Source of the DNA: Zychaea mexicana
Lineage: Eukaryota > Mucoromycota > Mucoromycetes > Mucorales > Lichtheimiaceae
Direction: 5' to 3'
DNA length: 64,000 nucleotides
Assembly: GCF_025766255.1 (NCBI RefSeq)
Contig: NW_026516758.1
Location: 114,536-178,535 of the forward strand
Under the pieces are notes generated by a model. It ran no database searches. It was given only the letters and a program-made list of their open reading frames with translations, and was not told where the DNA came from. Below are positions 22,311 through 33,679 of this stretch, one piece after another. Within the stretch, counting starts at the first letter, position 1. Each line of letters opens with the position of its first letter. Both the position numbers and the translations under genes were made by a program.

Positions 22311-23677
22311 AAAAGAGAGAATATTAAGAGAGTAAACAAATTTTATATGTGTATTTGTAAAATACTTACCTTGTACATATACAGCAGTATCTTTTTTTCT
22401 AAATAATAATTGTGTCGTGTCGAGAGCTGGCTTTCGTGTTGCCTTAATGACTTTTGTCTGTACAACATTAACTACTTGCGCTTTTCAAGAAGCCAGCTAG
22501 TCCCGTGAAAAGAGTACATCAATTTGTACAGGGACACCATCAAGAGATTTATCTACGTGGCAAAATCAGTACGCATGCGAGATTTACTGCTGCTACTGAT
22601 ACATACCACGCATTTTCTTACATGGTTCTTTGATTATCTCTTCGGTGGAATAGCCTGTCCTTTACCATCACCGGATCCAATGATTGACATTCCTTTTATG
22701 GCAACATGCTCATCACACGAGCCATATAAACACAGTATATTAATACGAACAATATAAGGAAATTAATGGGCTTGGCACATAACTTATGATATTAGAAATA
22801 TATAGTGAAACTGTTTTACCAAAGTCTGCTTGAGTAAAATAGCAACCCTGTGTGTAGCACGTATTATCCAAAGTGTGAGAAAGCACTGCTTCGTTATACA
22901 TACATTCTTTGACGGTATGCCTCATTATAGAGCACACATACTGTATATATCACGTCATTACTTTGAGTTTCGTTACAAAAAATAAAGTAGGCATCAATTG
23001 CATTTTGGTCTTTTTCTATGTCTATAGAATAGCACTTAATAGAAACCAAAGATAGAATGATATTCATCATATTCTTCGACTCGAAGTGCTCCTTGCATCA
23101 AAGCATTGAAAGTCTGTATATACACATAATATGCCAGTCGCAGTCTGCTTGCACATATATAACAGTGTTTCCGAGCCTTAGAATAAATGTTTTATTAGGG
23201 TAACTTAAAGGCTTTACTTTGCAAGCATGTGTATTTATTTCTTGGCTAAGCTATACCAATTAATGATGACCCGGACTAAACGATCAAGCTGTAATCCACC
23301 ATGTTTAAAGATGGCTAATAAACTGATATATTTACAAGCTATATTTCATTCGCAAATTGAGTCTCTAGGATATGTCTCTGTCAGTGTCGTTACAGTAATC
23401 AAACACAGCGTAATGTGCGTTAAAGATCTTGATTCACAAATATCAGCAAACACGCACTATATAAAGAAAACTTTTCAATTCCAATTCCCAGTGAGTATTT
23501 GCTAGTTTATGATATAGGCAAAATAGTGATTCAATATAATGAAATGTAGCAACATGTAAGTTTGGGCGGAATTCATAGTGCAGGCCATCCTGTAGGCTTC
23601 GTATTTCCAAATTTCTCGGCAAGTTCGTCACTGAAATGTCGAAGATGCCTTTCTCCACGTTCCCACTGTTGTTATCA
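22311..23677. other. AT-rich intergenic region
   Basis: About 1.37 kb lying between the 3' ends of convergent genes. Small open stretches on both strands are Ile/Cys/Tyr-rich and overlap each other. I see no gene, RNA or repeat. Confidence 0.5.
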
Positions 23678-24448
23678 CTATATTTTATCATGGCCCCCAA
23701 TGTCTTGTTGCTCCTCCGCTATTACTCTAAGTAGCGATGATGATAGCTCGGCTTCGGAGGAGACGCCCTGGAAACACAAGTTCAAAGCCGGCAATGTATC
23801 GACGGTTGCAAGCGCCGAGGAAAGAAAATATAGGAGGATCCGCCAATATATGGTATCGGGTCTAAAGGGACACGCAGTGACTGTTCGTACAATGGCTCGT
23901 GTAGGTTGTAAACCGACGATGAAGTTGTAGACGTAAAAGGCACGTGATGGCGTTCCCGGTTTCCGCTTTCGCCAAGCAAGCGTTATGAACATGATCAAGT
24001 GGATTAAATTGTAAATGGTGCCGAATATTTCGTAATCATTTTTGGTGTACGGTGATCGAGGGTTCCAGAGTAAAACGGCATCGAGAATATGGAAACCAAT
24101 GATCAAAAGGAATTGAGGTCGTTTGAGATAGTGCATATGGGCCTTGATCCATAATGTCGATGGTGTCTCATTCTTTGTTGCTGCGACTAAATCATCATTC
24201 CCTCGGTGTCGTTGCCGATGTGCAAAGAAGCCTCTGGCAATAATGCCCGTAACTATCAGCTGAAGGAAGGTAGCACCCCAGAGAACCATGTCGTTGTCTC
24301 TTGCGACCAATGATATCGTTTGTAACAGACAGAAGATTGCTACGGGAAGCCTAAGGTTGCTGTCAAAATGTTCCAATGGTCGTAGGCAGACGTAAAGTAG
24401 TAACAGAAGGAAAAGTGCAAACAGGGCACCGGATGTAAATGGATTCAT
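23678..24448 (-). CDS. Multi-pass membrane protein of unknown function
   Basis: A single uninterrupted exon of 256 residues, unusual for this intron-rich window. Six or seven hydrophobic segments are visible: ALFALFLLLLLYVCL, LPVAIFCLLQTISLVA, MVLWGATFLQLIVTGIIA, PQFLLIIGFHILDAVLLW, IFGTIYNLIHLIMFITLAW, YVYNFIVGL and RILLYFLSSALATVDTL. A basic loop with HRQRHRG lies after helix 3, and the tail is acidic with SSEAELSSSLL. No transporter or enzyme signature is recognised. Good codon-level continuity, a hydrophobic start immediately after the ATG, and the absence of introns support a real gene. Confidence 0.72.
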   Translation of the reverse strand: MNPFTSGALFALFLLLLLYVCLRPLEHFDSNLRLPVAIFCLLQTISLVARDNDMVLWGATFLQLIVTGIIARGFFAHRQRHRGNDDLVAATKNETPSTLWIKAHMHYLKRPQFLLIIGFHILDAVLLWNPRSPYTKNDYEIFGTIYNLIHLIMFITLAWRKRKPGTPSRAFYVYNFIVGLQPTRAIVRTVTACPFRPDTIYWRILLYFLSSALATVDTLPALNLCFQGVSSEAELSSSLLRVIAEEQQDIGGHDKI

Positions 24449-27356
24449 AATTACGCAATATACGTAGATAGTAGTTGCACTTGCTATAAGTAGGAAAAGC
24501 TTTCTTTCTTGTGAACAAAAATGTTAAAAGAGATTTTTTTATGAAAAAATGCTATCTTTTATCATTTATAGCATTTATGATTCTTGTTTCGTAGGCTTAG
24601 ATGCCGTGTAACTGAATGTTTTTAAACAAATCTCGTTTTATGTACATCTGCTATACGGACATAGTATTTTGTGTTTTTAGTCAGAAGAGCAAAAACAAAC
24701 AGCAACAAAGAAGATTGATGAACTGTAGAGAGGAGCTGTTTATATCTCCACGGTACCTTTTAGCCGAAAATGTATGTTAATATCATTGGGTTAAGTATTT
24801 AAAGAACATAAAAATAGAGGCTTTACTATATGATGGACTATTACTACTACTATGAGGCTATGAATGTATACGCCTGAAACACCGGATTGACTAATATTGA
24901 GTACCAGGAAATACTACAGATGTGCGAGTACATGGTACGACGAGGCAATCACTTTAAATTGATGATTTCAACAATCTTTGTCCTTGGTTTTTTATTCGCG
25001 ACTTTTATGAACAGCCCAGTACCAAGAGCAGGAAAAAATATGCGTCTTCGGCTTACTATAATCGTGTGTTTCTTCCATAATACACCAACAGTTGCTAGTT
25101 TTTAAGGAAATTCGATCTGTTGGTATAGTGTACTGAGGTAGCTTGTAGCGCTGTATCACACAATGTAGCTGTTCCAGTAATTTGGTAAAACGAAAAAGGA
25201 CGGCTATGGGCTTTGATGGCGCGATTATATGGCACTACTCCTTTTTTGGAACACTTTCCGAAGACAACAAAATACGCGCCGATAACCAGGACAGTACGAA
25301 TGATCCCGCGTCAAATGCTAAACGAGCAATTGCTTTAGGCGAGAGTAACAGCGATTCACTCGAAGGTACAGTTATCAACAAGTGACCACGATTAACTAAT
25401 CGCATCTGTTTTAAAAACCGCTGACACCGTCAGGATGCTTGTGCTCGCTCCCTTTATGGATCTACGCGCAAACTCGTATGCTTACCAAGGCGCTTAACGA
25501 AGACATTCGACAAAACGAATATGATGCCACGGCCGTATTTGAACAATGCATTCAGACCATTACCCGATGACACGGAGCAAGCTGGCTAACTTAAATACCC
25601 TCGACAACAAGATTCGATTGAATGTTTGTCGATTCCATTATCCAGTGCAGCACGCTTAGCACGCGAACGCACTCGACTGTTTCCCTTGTCTTGTTTATTG
25701 GCATACACTGGTGCGGCAAGGCTGGCCGGCGAAGAGTACAAAAGCGCTGTCCGAAAAAATGCTATTCGAGGAATCCTAGTGGCGAAAAACAGGAGGCGAA
25801 ATTGCAATATGACCAGCGCGTTGGCATGATTAGCCAGCTACTATTCGATATCATACCCTTTATCCTTAACCATATATCAGCATCCTACTCAAGCTATCAG
25901 AAATAAGCAAATCATGGTATGGTTTTATTTCGGAATGTCATCAAGTTTGGAGGTGTATGGCAATACGGACAACGAAGCGCAAAAGATGCCTCTCTGTAAA
26001 GTACAGTAGTCAGCCAGCGCAGAGTACTATAGTGCACCCAGCCACGACTAGGAAACAATGTTTCGGAAGAAGACATGGTGAAATGGCTTCGACTTATTGC
26101 ACATACACCATTCAGTAGCCTCAAAAGTCTTGATAAGAGCACTCTTTCTGGAACACCAGAAAATCGGTACTTACACGTCCGATAGATGAGACATACAACC
26201 CTGCTAATCTAGAACTGCTTGTGGGCAGCCTGAAAATGTCAAACCGAACTCAAAGAATACCCGCTACACCAAGTTTTGCGTGGCTTGACCGAGGTTCTAA
26301 TAATTAACTTTATACCTATCTAAAGAGGCCCTCTTTATGTTCCTTGTTCCAGCGAATATACCTCCGCCTCTATTGATACCATGTATTTTGTGAAGTGGCT
26401 ACACTCAGGTCAATGAGTCAAACTCTGCAACTTTTTTGATCAAAATTATTTTGGGCGGGCTCGCCAATTCTCGCCTAATGCTGAAGATCGTTACTTTCTT
26501 CTCTTTGGGTTGTTAAGTATCGTTGGTTGGTTGGAGTATCTTCTCGCTTGCCATATTTACAAAAAATGAGAAATAGCGAGTCCGCTGAAGGTACTCTTAA
26601 TTTAAACGATGTTGTTCGTCAGAGACTATTTTTCTCGTCGTTCAGCTTGCCCTCAATAATGCTGTCACTGTGAACGCATCCAAGTTTTTTTTAAACTTTT
26701 CAAATGGATCGCCCATAATTTATTGTTAAAGAACTATTCAAGGTACAAAAGCTAGCAACGCAGGGAACATTAACATACATATGTTTATAAATTTATAACA
26801 TAGCAAGTTAAGAAATTGCTTATCTATTGAAATTTGCAAATGTCATACCGTATTTCCAAGTATGTATAACCTACAGTAGACTACCTTGGCTTAAGAATGT
26901 TGACCGTGAACGAAAATACGCAATGTACTATATAGTTTAAAAGTGTATGTCATGTTGTGGAGATTAACTCATACCATATAATAAACTGATATTTTTGTGC
27001 AAGAGATGCTTATTCGCAAAACTCTCGTAGAATAATGGAAGAAATCAGAGAAACCTCGTGCCCAAATTTGTAAGACAGTGAATTCTTCACCTGACAACAC
27101 ACTCTTATTTAATTAAATATCTCTGAAGAAACCTCACAATATACTATGCAGTCATGGCTACACAGGAAATGAATGGAAAAGAAGGTTAATTGTTTTTGTT
27201 GCTCTGCGGAATCGCGCATGAATCTTTTTTCGTGCACCCTGCGGGACAAGTGACGGTGACGCGCCCGCAGGGTTTCAAACGCACCGTCTAAAACAAAAAA
27301 TGCTGTCTGTCCTCACACCGCGTCTTCTTTCCAGAACGAACACATTCATACGCACC
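24449..27356. other. Gene-poor stretch with decayed coding-like fragments
   Basis: About 2.9 kb before the HINT gene. Between about 25180 and 26160, protein-like fragments appear in changing frames (plus-strand 25182-25385, 25622-25906 and 25626-25829, with fragments like DNQDSTNDPASNAKRAIALG and AARLAGEEYKSAVRKNA), broken by stops. This is what a decayed gene or transposon would look like, but no transposase, reverse transcriptase or integrase motif is recognisable. The rest is AT-rich. Confidence 0.4.
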
Positions 27357-28247
27357 ATGTCAACACATTCCCACCTAACCGATAACTGCATCTTTTGCAA
27401 GATCATTAGGTAAACCAGCCAACCTGGTTACTAAGGAAATGAACATTGGCAAAGCCGAAAAGCACTGTGTTGACTATTATTCTATAATAGAGGAGAAATT
27501 CCTTCTTTCAAGTTAATCGAGACAGACAAGAGGTTTGAATTCCCTTTAATTCCGGTCACTTATTATAACAGTGGGTTTCTGTAGCTAAAGAAGCATACCT
27601 CTAGCTTTTCCTTCATGGATATAGATCCTTTGAGCCCTGGCCACGCGGTAAGTGGAAATAAGAGAGCGAATTAAAAGTAGGCGTTGCTATATAGTACTTA
27701 TGCATAATTTGTTTCGCCTATATAGCTCGTTATTCCCAAGTGTAAGTCAATTGCTAGTTGGTCGTGAAAGAAGAGATCGCATCAGCGTTTTGACGTCGGT
27801 TTGCGATAGATCACGCCGAGTTCTTTCACCAAGTACCTGACGAGTATCTTGCTGACGCCCTCCCGGTCGCAAAGAAGATTGCTGCAGCCTCTAAGCTCGA
27901 CCAGTACAATGTGCTCCAGGTAAACATACAAAAGCTTTGAGGTGTTTTGCTGAAAAATGAGAAACAGGCAAAACAAATGCTAAGTTTGCGCGATTGTCTA
28001 TAGAACAACGGAAAGCTGGCTAACCAGGTAAGATTAAAAAAATTCTCACGCGTACAAACACACGAAGGGCTTCATTTATCAACAACCTCTAAATATGCAC
28101 AACAATTTGTAGGCCGTGCCACACGTGCATTTCCATATCATCCCCAAGCCAACCGAGGAGCAAGGTCTGGGTCTTCGCTGGAAACCAATTGGTATGAAGA
28201 TGGATAAAGTCAAGGAGCTCTATGAAGAGGTCAAGAAAGATTTGTAA
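27357..28247 (+). CDS. HINT-type histidine triad nucleotide-binding protein
   Basis: Seven exons starting MSTHSHLTDNCIFCKIIRGE. The HIT family order follows: IPSFKLIETDKSFSFMDIDP, LSPGHALVIPKYHAEFFHQV, then NNGKLANQ as a 24-nt exon, then the catalytic triad AVPHVHFHIIPKP (HxHxH). About 145 residues, ending KELYEEVKKDL. HINT enzymes hydrolyse adenosine phosphoramidates (AMP-N bonds) and aminoacyl adenylates. Here the tail is longer than in yeast Hnt1, with an EEQGLGLRWKPIGMKMDKVK segment typical of fungal HIT proteins. Exon junctions are by eye: 27357-27409 is exon 1, and the last exon begins at about 28114. Six introns in such a short gene is notable. Confidence 0.9.
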
Positions 28248-28376
28248 TTTGCCATATAGCGTAAAAGTCTCCGAACAAAGTTCATATTCTTCCTCAACCG
28301 ATTCGTTTTTCTCGTTTTATTTTTCTTTTGTTTTTCTTTTGCTTTTTTCTATTAACAGTTCATACTCTGCGCAATA

Positions 28377-29255
28377 ATGCTAATGATGATGCTATCAAAC
28401 ATATCGAGACAAACATTATCACGTCGACCCGTCACGGCATCATCAATGCCTAGAAGAATATTTCAATATCATCAGCAGCTACCACCATCACAAAGACTGC
28501 AACCGGGTCCGCTTATCCCTCGCCCTACACAACCTCAGTCAGTACTTATAACGACCCGAAACTTTTCAATATGGCGCATTCCCTTCTACTGGGCTACAGC
28601 AACTAAAGCGAAACGACGCGTGGCATTACTTGGGAGTTTATCAGGCCTTACAATGATCGGCGCAGTGCTCGGTCCCGCATTCTGGTTAGTGCTTGGTGGT
28701 GTAGGCACAATAGTGACATGGCGGATCTGGCAGCAAACAAAGCGATGGTGGCAGCTTCTCAATCCAAGCGAGCAGATGGTCGCTTCATTAGCAAAGCAAG
28801 GAGGTGAAGGACTGATGCAGCTTCTGCGACGTCAGGTGGGCAGCCATCAAGCAGCGGAAGAGGTGCAGCGGCAAGCCATCAACAAACTTATCCAGTGGGC
28901 ACGAACAGACCAAGGCCGTCGGGTACTAGTGGATGAGCTTAATGTGGCTCATGTCGACGACATTACGTTCTATCCGCCGCATTCATGCTCCTTATCGTCC
29001 CAGACTGTTGTGACAAACGGTAAGGAGTCATCCGGTCAAAAAGTCCACGTCGAGTTTTGGGCAGAGGCAGACCGATCGGTGCATCCACGAAGTGGCAGCT
29101 GCTGCATATATGCCGATGCCATTACAGATGGCTCTGGAAACATTCAAATGAAGGATATTCGATTGGCTGCACCTGGTTGGCATGCAGATGAACATATTCC
29201 TCTCGATCAACCAAAATCAGAGAACGTGATCGAGGGCGCGTTTCGAGATGTTTAG
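28377..29255 (+). CDS. Putative mitochondrial membrane protein of unknown function
   Basis: A single exon of 292 residues, if started at the first Met (MLMMMLSN). The N-terminal 65 residues lack acidic residues and are rich in Arg, Ser, Gln and Pro, with RNFSIWRIPF at the end, typical of a mitochondrial presequence. Two hydrophobic segments follow (VALLGSLSGLTMIGAVLG and PAFWLVLGGVGTIVTW), then a soluble domain of about 160 residues. The domain ends in beta-strand-like segments such as VHVEFWAEAD and CCIYADAITDGSGNIQMKDI. This layout (presequence, membrane helices, domain) resembles assembly or translocase accessory factors, but I cannot name a family. It lies 130 bases after HINT and 95 bases before the next gene, all on the plus strand. 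Confidence 0.7.
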   Translation: MLMMMLSNISRQTLSRRPVTASSMPRRIFQYHQQLPPSQRLQPGPLIPRPTQPQSVLITTRNFSIWRIPFYWATATKAKRRVALLGSLSGLTMIGAVLGPAFWLVLGGVGTIVTWRIWQQTKRWWQLLNPSEQMVASLAKQGGEGLMQLLRRQVGSHQAAEEVQRQAINKLIQWARTDQGRRVLVDELNVAHVDDITFYPPHSCSLSSQTVVTNGKESSGQKVHVEFWAEADRSVHPRSGSCCIYADAITDGSGNIQMKDIRLAAPGWHADEHIPLDQPKSENVIEGAFRDV

Positions 29256-29350
29256 CATGAATTATTTTATGTCCCGAAAAATATAAACCTTCCCTTATTT
29301 TTCGTGTTACTCAACTTTTTTTTTGCTCTTGTTGCTTTGAACATCTTGCC

Positions 29351-31778
29351 ATGCCAGCTGAAAATTCAGAAAGCCTTATTCAATTGTCAGCATCAAGCTG
29401 GAATGAAGATCAAAAAAGGGCAGTTGCTCGGATAGCCGGACAAGCACTAACGAGTATTGAGCCCATCGTCCAACAACATTGGGGAAGAGAATGCTGGTTT
29501 CAATTGTTGGCTCATTTAGAACTTTCTCAGCAAGATCTTGGTATTTTCAGCCATAGAACCCATCTTTTATCAAAGTCCATGTGAGCTGATCGAAGACAAA
29601 TAGTCTCGAACCCAATATCTTACGACCAAGCCGCAGAGCTGTTGTCAACAGGAGACCGTGATATTCGTATCGAGATACTCGTCGATCTTTTGGCAGTGTC
29701 AATGCACCTAAACAAACAGCCTTCGTCGTAAGCACCTATTCAAGTGACACACTGATGGTATTAGTTCAGCATTTTAATATAATTGATAATATAATAGACA
29801 AGAAGGCATAGTATATGACGCTCGTGCACGACGTTTCTTATTCGAGCTTGCTCGGCTTGCAAAACTAAGTCCGGCCGATGTTACTGCAGTTGAGCGAAGT
29901 ATAGCCCAACAAATGTACTTTGCACTGCAAGAAAGCTCGGGCGAAAAGGACCCTAATCTACACGATCGAGCATCATTGATGGATAAATCTGCGAAAAAAA
30001 AGATAGAAGAGACAAACCAGAAAAAGAAGACTTTCAAATGGTTGGCCACGGGTGCAGGTGTGCTTGGTGGTGGTGCTCTCATAGGTAACTACTTTTTGTA
30101 CATGATCGAAAGAAAAAGGAAAGTAATGCTCATGGCACTAATAATAATATACGAATACACGTGAATAGCCCTCACAGGTGGGTTGGCCGCACCGCTTTTG
30201 GCTCCTCTGCTAGCAGGTTTGACAGGTGCCACTTTCTTTGCAACTGCTGGTGGTGTGGCATTAATGACTAGCTTGTTCGGTTTAACTGGTAAGGGGACTC
30301 TAGTTGGTATCAACTGTATACTGATGGATGTAGCTATGTATGTCGAGCTAACAATATCACTGTTGCTGTGGTATACTAGGTGGTGGTCTGGCAGGTAAAC
30401 GACTCTTTATATAACGTAACTTCCATCAACATACAGCTCAAAGACTTGAGCTTGTAATTTCTTTTTCCAGGATGGAAGATGCATAGACGAATGCAAGGGC
30501 TTCAAGAATTTGGCTTCCAACAAATTTTGAATGATGCCGATTTACCGCCGATACCGACGCTGCAGGTAAATGAATGATTTTATTTAAATTATGAAGACGT
30601 TCTTGTTGTTCGATTTAGACTTATCATGGAATATATCGTTAACAAAATGGATGCTACTACGATTAGTGCACTATCTGCATTTCAGGGTTCCTGATGGATA
30701 ACAAGGATGAGTTTAGAGTAAGTCAAGTAATAAAAGTGAAGAACCATATAGGATCAGATTTAGATATCCATCTGAATTACTTGTTGAATCAGACACCGTG
30801 GGAGCGTGGATTTGCTCGTGCCAAAAATTACAACGACATATACTGCCTTCAATACGAAAGCGACGAGTTGATGGATTTGGGTCTCGCATTTGAAAAGTTT
30901 GTTAAAAACCAGGCCATTCGCTACGCAGGCGTCGAAGTAGCGAAGCAAACTGCTCTTCGCGCTTTCTTTTGTACGTATATTTGTAAGATATAGGAAGGAA
31001 ATGCAGCTTTTACTGATGTTAGTTTGCATTTAGCCGCTGTTGCATTGCCTGCGACGCTGCTAAAGATAGCCGATGTAGTTGACAATCCATGGCAGATTGC
31101 TGCCGACAGATCACGAAAAGCAGGTGTTGGTAAGCAGATTCACTCAATATGCAAAAGGTTTGCTGATTATATTTAAAAGCCATGTAGTAGACTAATATGA
31201 TGGAAACTCTGTAGTGTTGGCCAATGTTCTGGAGAACCGTGTTCAGGGTAACCGACCCGTCAGCTTGGTACGGCACTTTTGCTTACTATCAGTAGGGATC
31301 TAATTTACTGATCCAATTTTCTTTTGAACAGGTTGCATACAGTTGTGGGTGTCTTGTCATTTGGCACTGCCTACAAGAACTATATGAGCGCAAAAAGTTC
31401 GGTCTCATCGATCACGTTGTGTTTATGGGAGCTCCAATTTCTGGCGAGGATACTCAGGCTTGGAAAGATTGTCTGTCTGTGGTGTCTGGGCGCTCTATTA
31501 ATTGCTTCACTGATAAAGACTGGGTTCTCGGTAAGATCTTTAAAGCTTAAAACCACTATTGTCATACTACTTTCATCAGGGAAAAATGGGCTAACATATA
31601 ATGGACCTTCTCAATTTTAGCATTTGTTTACCGACTCCATTCCTTGGATAACGCTGTTGCAGGATTACGGCCAGTGAAACATGTCCCTCAATTGGAAAAT
31701 GTTCAATTAGACCTAGAAGGCCATACGAGTTACAGGGATGCTGTCGAGGATATTCTATCCACCATAGGAATCTCTTAG
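29351..31778 (+). CDS. DUF726/TMCO4-like membrane protein with alpha/beta-hydrolase region
   Basis: A multi-exon gene of about ten exons; exon 1 is 29351-29540. N-terminal helical part: MPAENSESLIQLSASSWNED, then ISYDQAAELLSTGDRDIRIE and ARRFLFELARLAKLSPADV. The middle has Gly/Ala-rich membrane segments, WLATGAGVLGGGALIGNYFL and AAPLLAPLLAGLTGATFFAT, with GGGLAGWKMHRR. The C-terminal part has YDIYCLQYES-like and GFARAKNYNDIYCLQYES strands, then LIDHVVFMGAPISGEDTQAW, SGRSINCFTDKDWVLAFVYR and a His at LEGHTSYRDAV. This order is that of the DUF726 family, which includes human TMCO4 and yeast YFL034W. Its biochemical activity is unknown. Coordinates of internal exons are approximate. Confidence 0.85.
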
Positions 31779-31906
31779 AAAATTAAAACCCTTGTCATCT
31801 CCTCGCTTTCATTGATAACCCATACAAAAAAAATCATTTTGTACATATATAACTCTTTCTCAGGCATGTCATTTTTTATTAAACACTCTTTTTCTATGGT
31901 AAAAAG

Positions 31907-33679
31907 ATGACGCCACCATCGTGCTCACTGTTGTTATTACTTTTGTTGACGGCAACAGTGGCATCAATACATGCCACCACTATTACTGCTAGCGACCGCC
32001 GTATTGCCAGCTTTGATCTACAACCTGATGATGCTTGCGTCAACACGTTGAACGAAGCATTCGTCGTGACGCTAGACAAAGAAACACACTTTGTCGTTCT
32101 ACCAACTGGAGAGAATGAAATGAATTGTCTTGAAAGTCACCCAGGATTTTTGGGTTATGAGCTGGATCAGCCCATCTATTTGGCTCAGAATTCGAATCAA
32201 ATGCAGATAAATCCACCAAGCTGGGGACTCACAAGGATATCACAGCGAGAATTGCCGTTGGGTGCATCTTACTTTTACCCGTCACCAGCTGGCAAAGGTG
32301 TTAACATCTACATCATGGATACGTACGTGAAAGACTTATACATACTATGTAAAACTAATCCAACGTTTAAGATATAAGAAAGCTTAAAAAACCATGTAAA
32401 AAGCGGCATAGATGTAAGTCATCCCGATTTTGGCGGGCGTGCCCAGCATGGTATTTCTACGGCAGTTGGTAGCAATGGATCGAGTATGGATTATCATGGT
32501 CATGGAACCATGGCAGCCGGGATTGCAGCTGGAACACTATATGGTGTTGCCAAAGAAGCTAACGTGATTGCAGTCAAGGTTGGTATTGCGAATAAAGCAG
32601 CGGTTTTTAGTAAAAAAAAGGAGAGAACAGAAAACACATGGTTTTTTGACTGTTTTTGTGCTCGTTTCGCTCTTGTCATTCAGGTTCTAGAAGACAGCGG
32701 TGAAGGTTATATGGCAAGTATATTGCTCGGAATGAGCTACATTGCAGAGAGGTTGAAGCGTAAAGGCAAGAAAATGCCCGTGGTTATAAAGTAAGCTTAT
32801 TTCCGTCATTTATTATCAGCCTAATTGAAGAACGCGGGCAGTAAAAGTGAGTTTGTTAGTATGTCATTCGCCACAACACAAAGCCAGAGTTTAAATAGAG
32901 CCGTTGATGCATTGACTAGGATGGGCGCTTTAAGCACGGTAGGTCCCTCCTTTTATCTTCGATCATTATTCTCAAAACGTGCTCGCTCATATGACCATTC
33001 TCATATACAGTCAGCAGCCGGAAATGGTGATTATATACAAAGTGACACTGGCCGTGTAAGTTGACTAGTTTTGAGGTGCTGGATGTGAAACGTTACTGAT
33101 GTACGGTTCGTCTGATAATGATGTTGATATAAAAGGATGCTTGCTCGTATAGTCCAGCAAGCTCTTTTACTACAATCACAGTGGGTGCAGTAGGTATGTA
33201 ATTTGAATGGCGATGGTAGTTGCTAACAAGCTTTTGACGTTCACAATTATCATTTGGACACAGACTCTAGCGATACGCTTGCATCATTTAGCAATTCTGG
33301 GAATTGTACGGACATCTACGCTCCTGGAGTAGATATTGGCACCATCATTCCCAATGGCGAAACAGTGCTCGCAAGTGGAACTTCTTTCAGTGCACCGCAT
33401 GTTGCTGGCGTTGCCGCCCTTTTATATTCTCAAGCAGCAGCAAAAGGTATTCTTGACAGAGTTACGCCGAGCGATATCAAGAACCGTATTATAACTACTA
33501 GTACAACCAACGTTTTGCATCGTGTCCACAATTCCAATGACCGACTATTATACGCTGATGTTGCCATACCCCCTGGATTTGCTGCCATGGCAGCACCAAC
33601 AAAACCCACCGCTATGTCTTGGTGGTATTGTTGCTTGTTATATTCCTCCATTACTATTTACATTCATCAACTTTTCTAA
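31907..33679 (+). CDS. Secreted subtilisin-like serine protease (S8A, proteinase K-like)
   Basis: About seven exons. MTPPSCSLLLLLLLTATVAS is a strong signal peptide. A propeptide of about 100 residues follows (FVVTLDKETHFVVLP and similar), then NPPSWGLTRISQRELPLG at the start of the catalytic domain. The triad is visible: Asp in GKGVNIYIMDTGIDVSHPDF (split by an intron after DT), His in DYHGHGTMAAGIAAG and Ser in LASGTSFSAPHVAGVAALLY. The oxyanion Asn lies in SAAGNGD. Fungal members digest extracellular or vacuolar protein. The mature enzyme ends near YADVAIPPGFAAMAAP, followed by a hydrophobic tail with LLYSSITIYIH that may be a membrane or GPI-type signal, unusual for the proteinase K group. 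The start lies 128 bases after the preceding stop. Confidence 0.88.
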
